NCBI GenBank assembly: GCA_030151135.1
Contig: JASLEQ010000390.1
Location: 1-7,086 of the forward strand
DNA: 7,086 nt
Source: Candidatus Sulfotelmatobacter sp.
GTDB lineage: Bacteria; Acidobacteriota; Terriglobia; Terriglobales; SbA1
Reading direction: 5' to 3'
Shown here: piece by piece, positions 6,403-7,086 of the stretch
Numbering within the stretch: position 1 is the first letter of the stretch
Layout: each line of letters begins with the position of its first letter
Made by a program: the position numbers and the translations under genes
Notes under the pieces: model-generated
Told to the model about the DNA's origin: nothing
The model's database searches: none
The model's input: the letters and a program-made list of their open reading frames with translations, nothing else

Positions 6403-7086
6403 CTACCTCTTGCCTTTGCGCTCTGTGTCGTCTGGAGCGATTGCCAGAAAATGCTGAATCTTGCCAGTAATGGTGAACTCCTTACTGTCTCGCTCCACCG
6501 TTAACTTCTTTTCCTGTCCCGGAGTTCCTCCAAGCAATGACCAAATCTGTCCCATCGTCATCCCATGCACCGGAATGCCGTTGACCGCCACCAGATGATC
6601 GCCTGCTTGTACTCCCTCCACCGACGGTCTTCCATCGAAGTTCGCCACTCCCAGGATCGTGAAGCGCCCATCGTCCTCCGGCCGTAGGACCACTCCGACC
6701 ACGTCGAAATCAGGGAAGTTAAACAGCCGCCCGATATCGAAATATACGGTCGAATGTGCGTAATCAAATCCAACGCGGTAGTTCGTCAGCACCTCGGAAC
6801 CAATTAATCCGGCAATTGCCATCCCCGCACGCTTCTGAAAGAAGTCCATCATGTCTTTCGGAATAGACACGAAAGAAACGTTAGTCAGGAACAGAGGCCC
6901 AAACTGCACACGATCCAGGCGCATGACCCGCCATTTCGTTTCCTCGTCCAAGCCCCACATATTTGCCGAGCCGACGGCGCCGGTCATCTGCGGCCAATCG
7001 GAATGAGCCGTCGCCAATTTGGAAAACAAATCGTCGGAAAGAAAACTGATGGACGCTCCGAGATCCAGTGACAAACTATATTTCTT
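6403..7086 (-). CDS. Retropepsin-like aspartyl protease with C-terminal PDZ domain, N-terminus beyond the right edge
   Basis: The minus-strand frame is open from the right edge to TAG at 6403, giving 227 visible residues. A TTG at 7074 is not a convincing start, because the strand leading to the active-site motif continues past it (KKYSLSLDLGAS), so the gene is partial. In fragment numbering, the active-site motif is DLGA (8-11), where retropepsin-like proteins usually have D-T/S-G-A; the catalytic Asp is kept but the next residue is Leu. The end of the lobe is typical: IAGLIGSEVLTNYRVGFDY (91-109). A PDZ domain spans about 130-210, with the carboxylate-loop region unclear and the VQAGDHLVAVNG strand at 159-170. 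Proteins of this design are common in Acidobacteriota and usually exported, but any signal peptide lies outside the window. A non-catalytic binding role is possible given the altered motif. It converges with the metallopeptidase gene, 111 bp away. Confidence 0.82.
   Translation of the reverse strand, partial: KKYSLSLDLGASISFLSDDLFSKLATAHSDWPQMTGAVGSANMWGLDEETKWRVMRLDRVQFGPLFLTNVSFVSIPKDMMDFFQKRAGMAIAGLIGSEVLTNYRVGFDYAHSTVYFDIGRLFNFPDFDVVGVVLRPEDDGRFTILGVANFDGRPSVEGVQAGDHLVAVNGIPVHGMTMGQIWSLLGGTPGQEKKLTVERDSKEFTITGKIQHFLAIAPDDTERKGKR

Noticed and set aside
1..7086. A defence island, CRISPR array, phage or insertion sequence
   Set aside because: No array-like spaced repeats, transposase, integrase or nuclease-type proteins are visible on either strand; the genes are housekeeping and secreted enzymes.

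Overview
The window most likely comes from a chromosome of an Acidobacteriota bacterium (Terriglobia/Koribacter-like). This is inferred from the protein families and the moderately high G+C, not from a marker gene. The clues are a DUF1844 protein beginning with an Acidobacteria-style TDRRLFT segment, a YgfZ/IBA57-type protein beside it, secreted hydrolases of kinds common in that phylum, and a retropepsin-like/PDZ protein. It holds seven protein genes, two of them cut by the window edges. I see no rRNA, tRNA, CRISPR array, transposase or phage gene.

Layout from left to right: a DUF1844 protein (minus, runs off the left edge); a YgfZ-like folate-binding protein (minus, probably co-transcribed with DUF1844); a LeuB-type decarboxylating dehydrogenase (plus, divergent from ygfZ across about 40 bp); a 70-bp imperfect palindrome between convergent genes; a secreted GH18 chitinase-like glycosidase (minus); a class I SAM-dependent methyltransferase (minus); a secreted HExxH zinc metallopeptidase-like protein (plus, divergent from the methyltransferase across 37 bp); and a retropepsin-like/PDZ protein (minus, runs off the right edge).

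The genes do not form one pathway. The left part is housekeeping: iron-sulfur/tRNA-modification support and leucine biosynthesis. The right part is mostly exported degradative enzymes: a glycosidase, a metalloprotease and an aspartyl-protease-like protein. No gene cluster suggests a new defence, secretion or biosynthetic system. The most notable details are a five-cysteine cluster inside the YgfZ homologue, the 70-bp palindrome, a 16-bp dyad in the methyltransferase/metalloprotease intergenic region, and -10-like boxes so close to start codons that leaderless mRNAs are possible.
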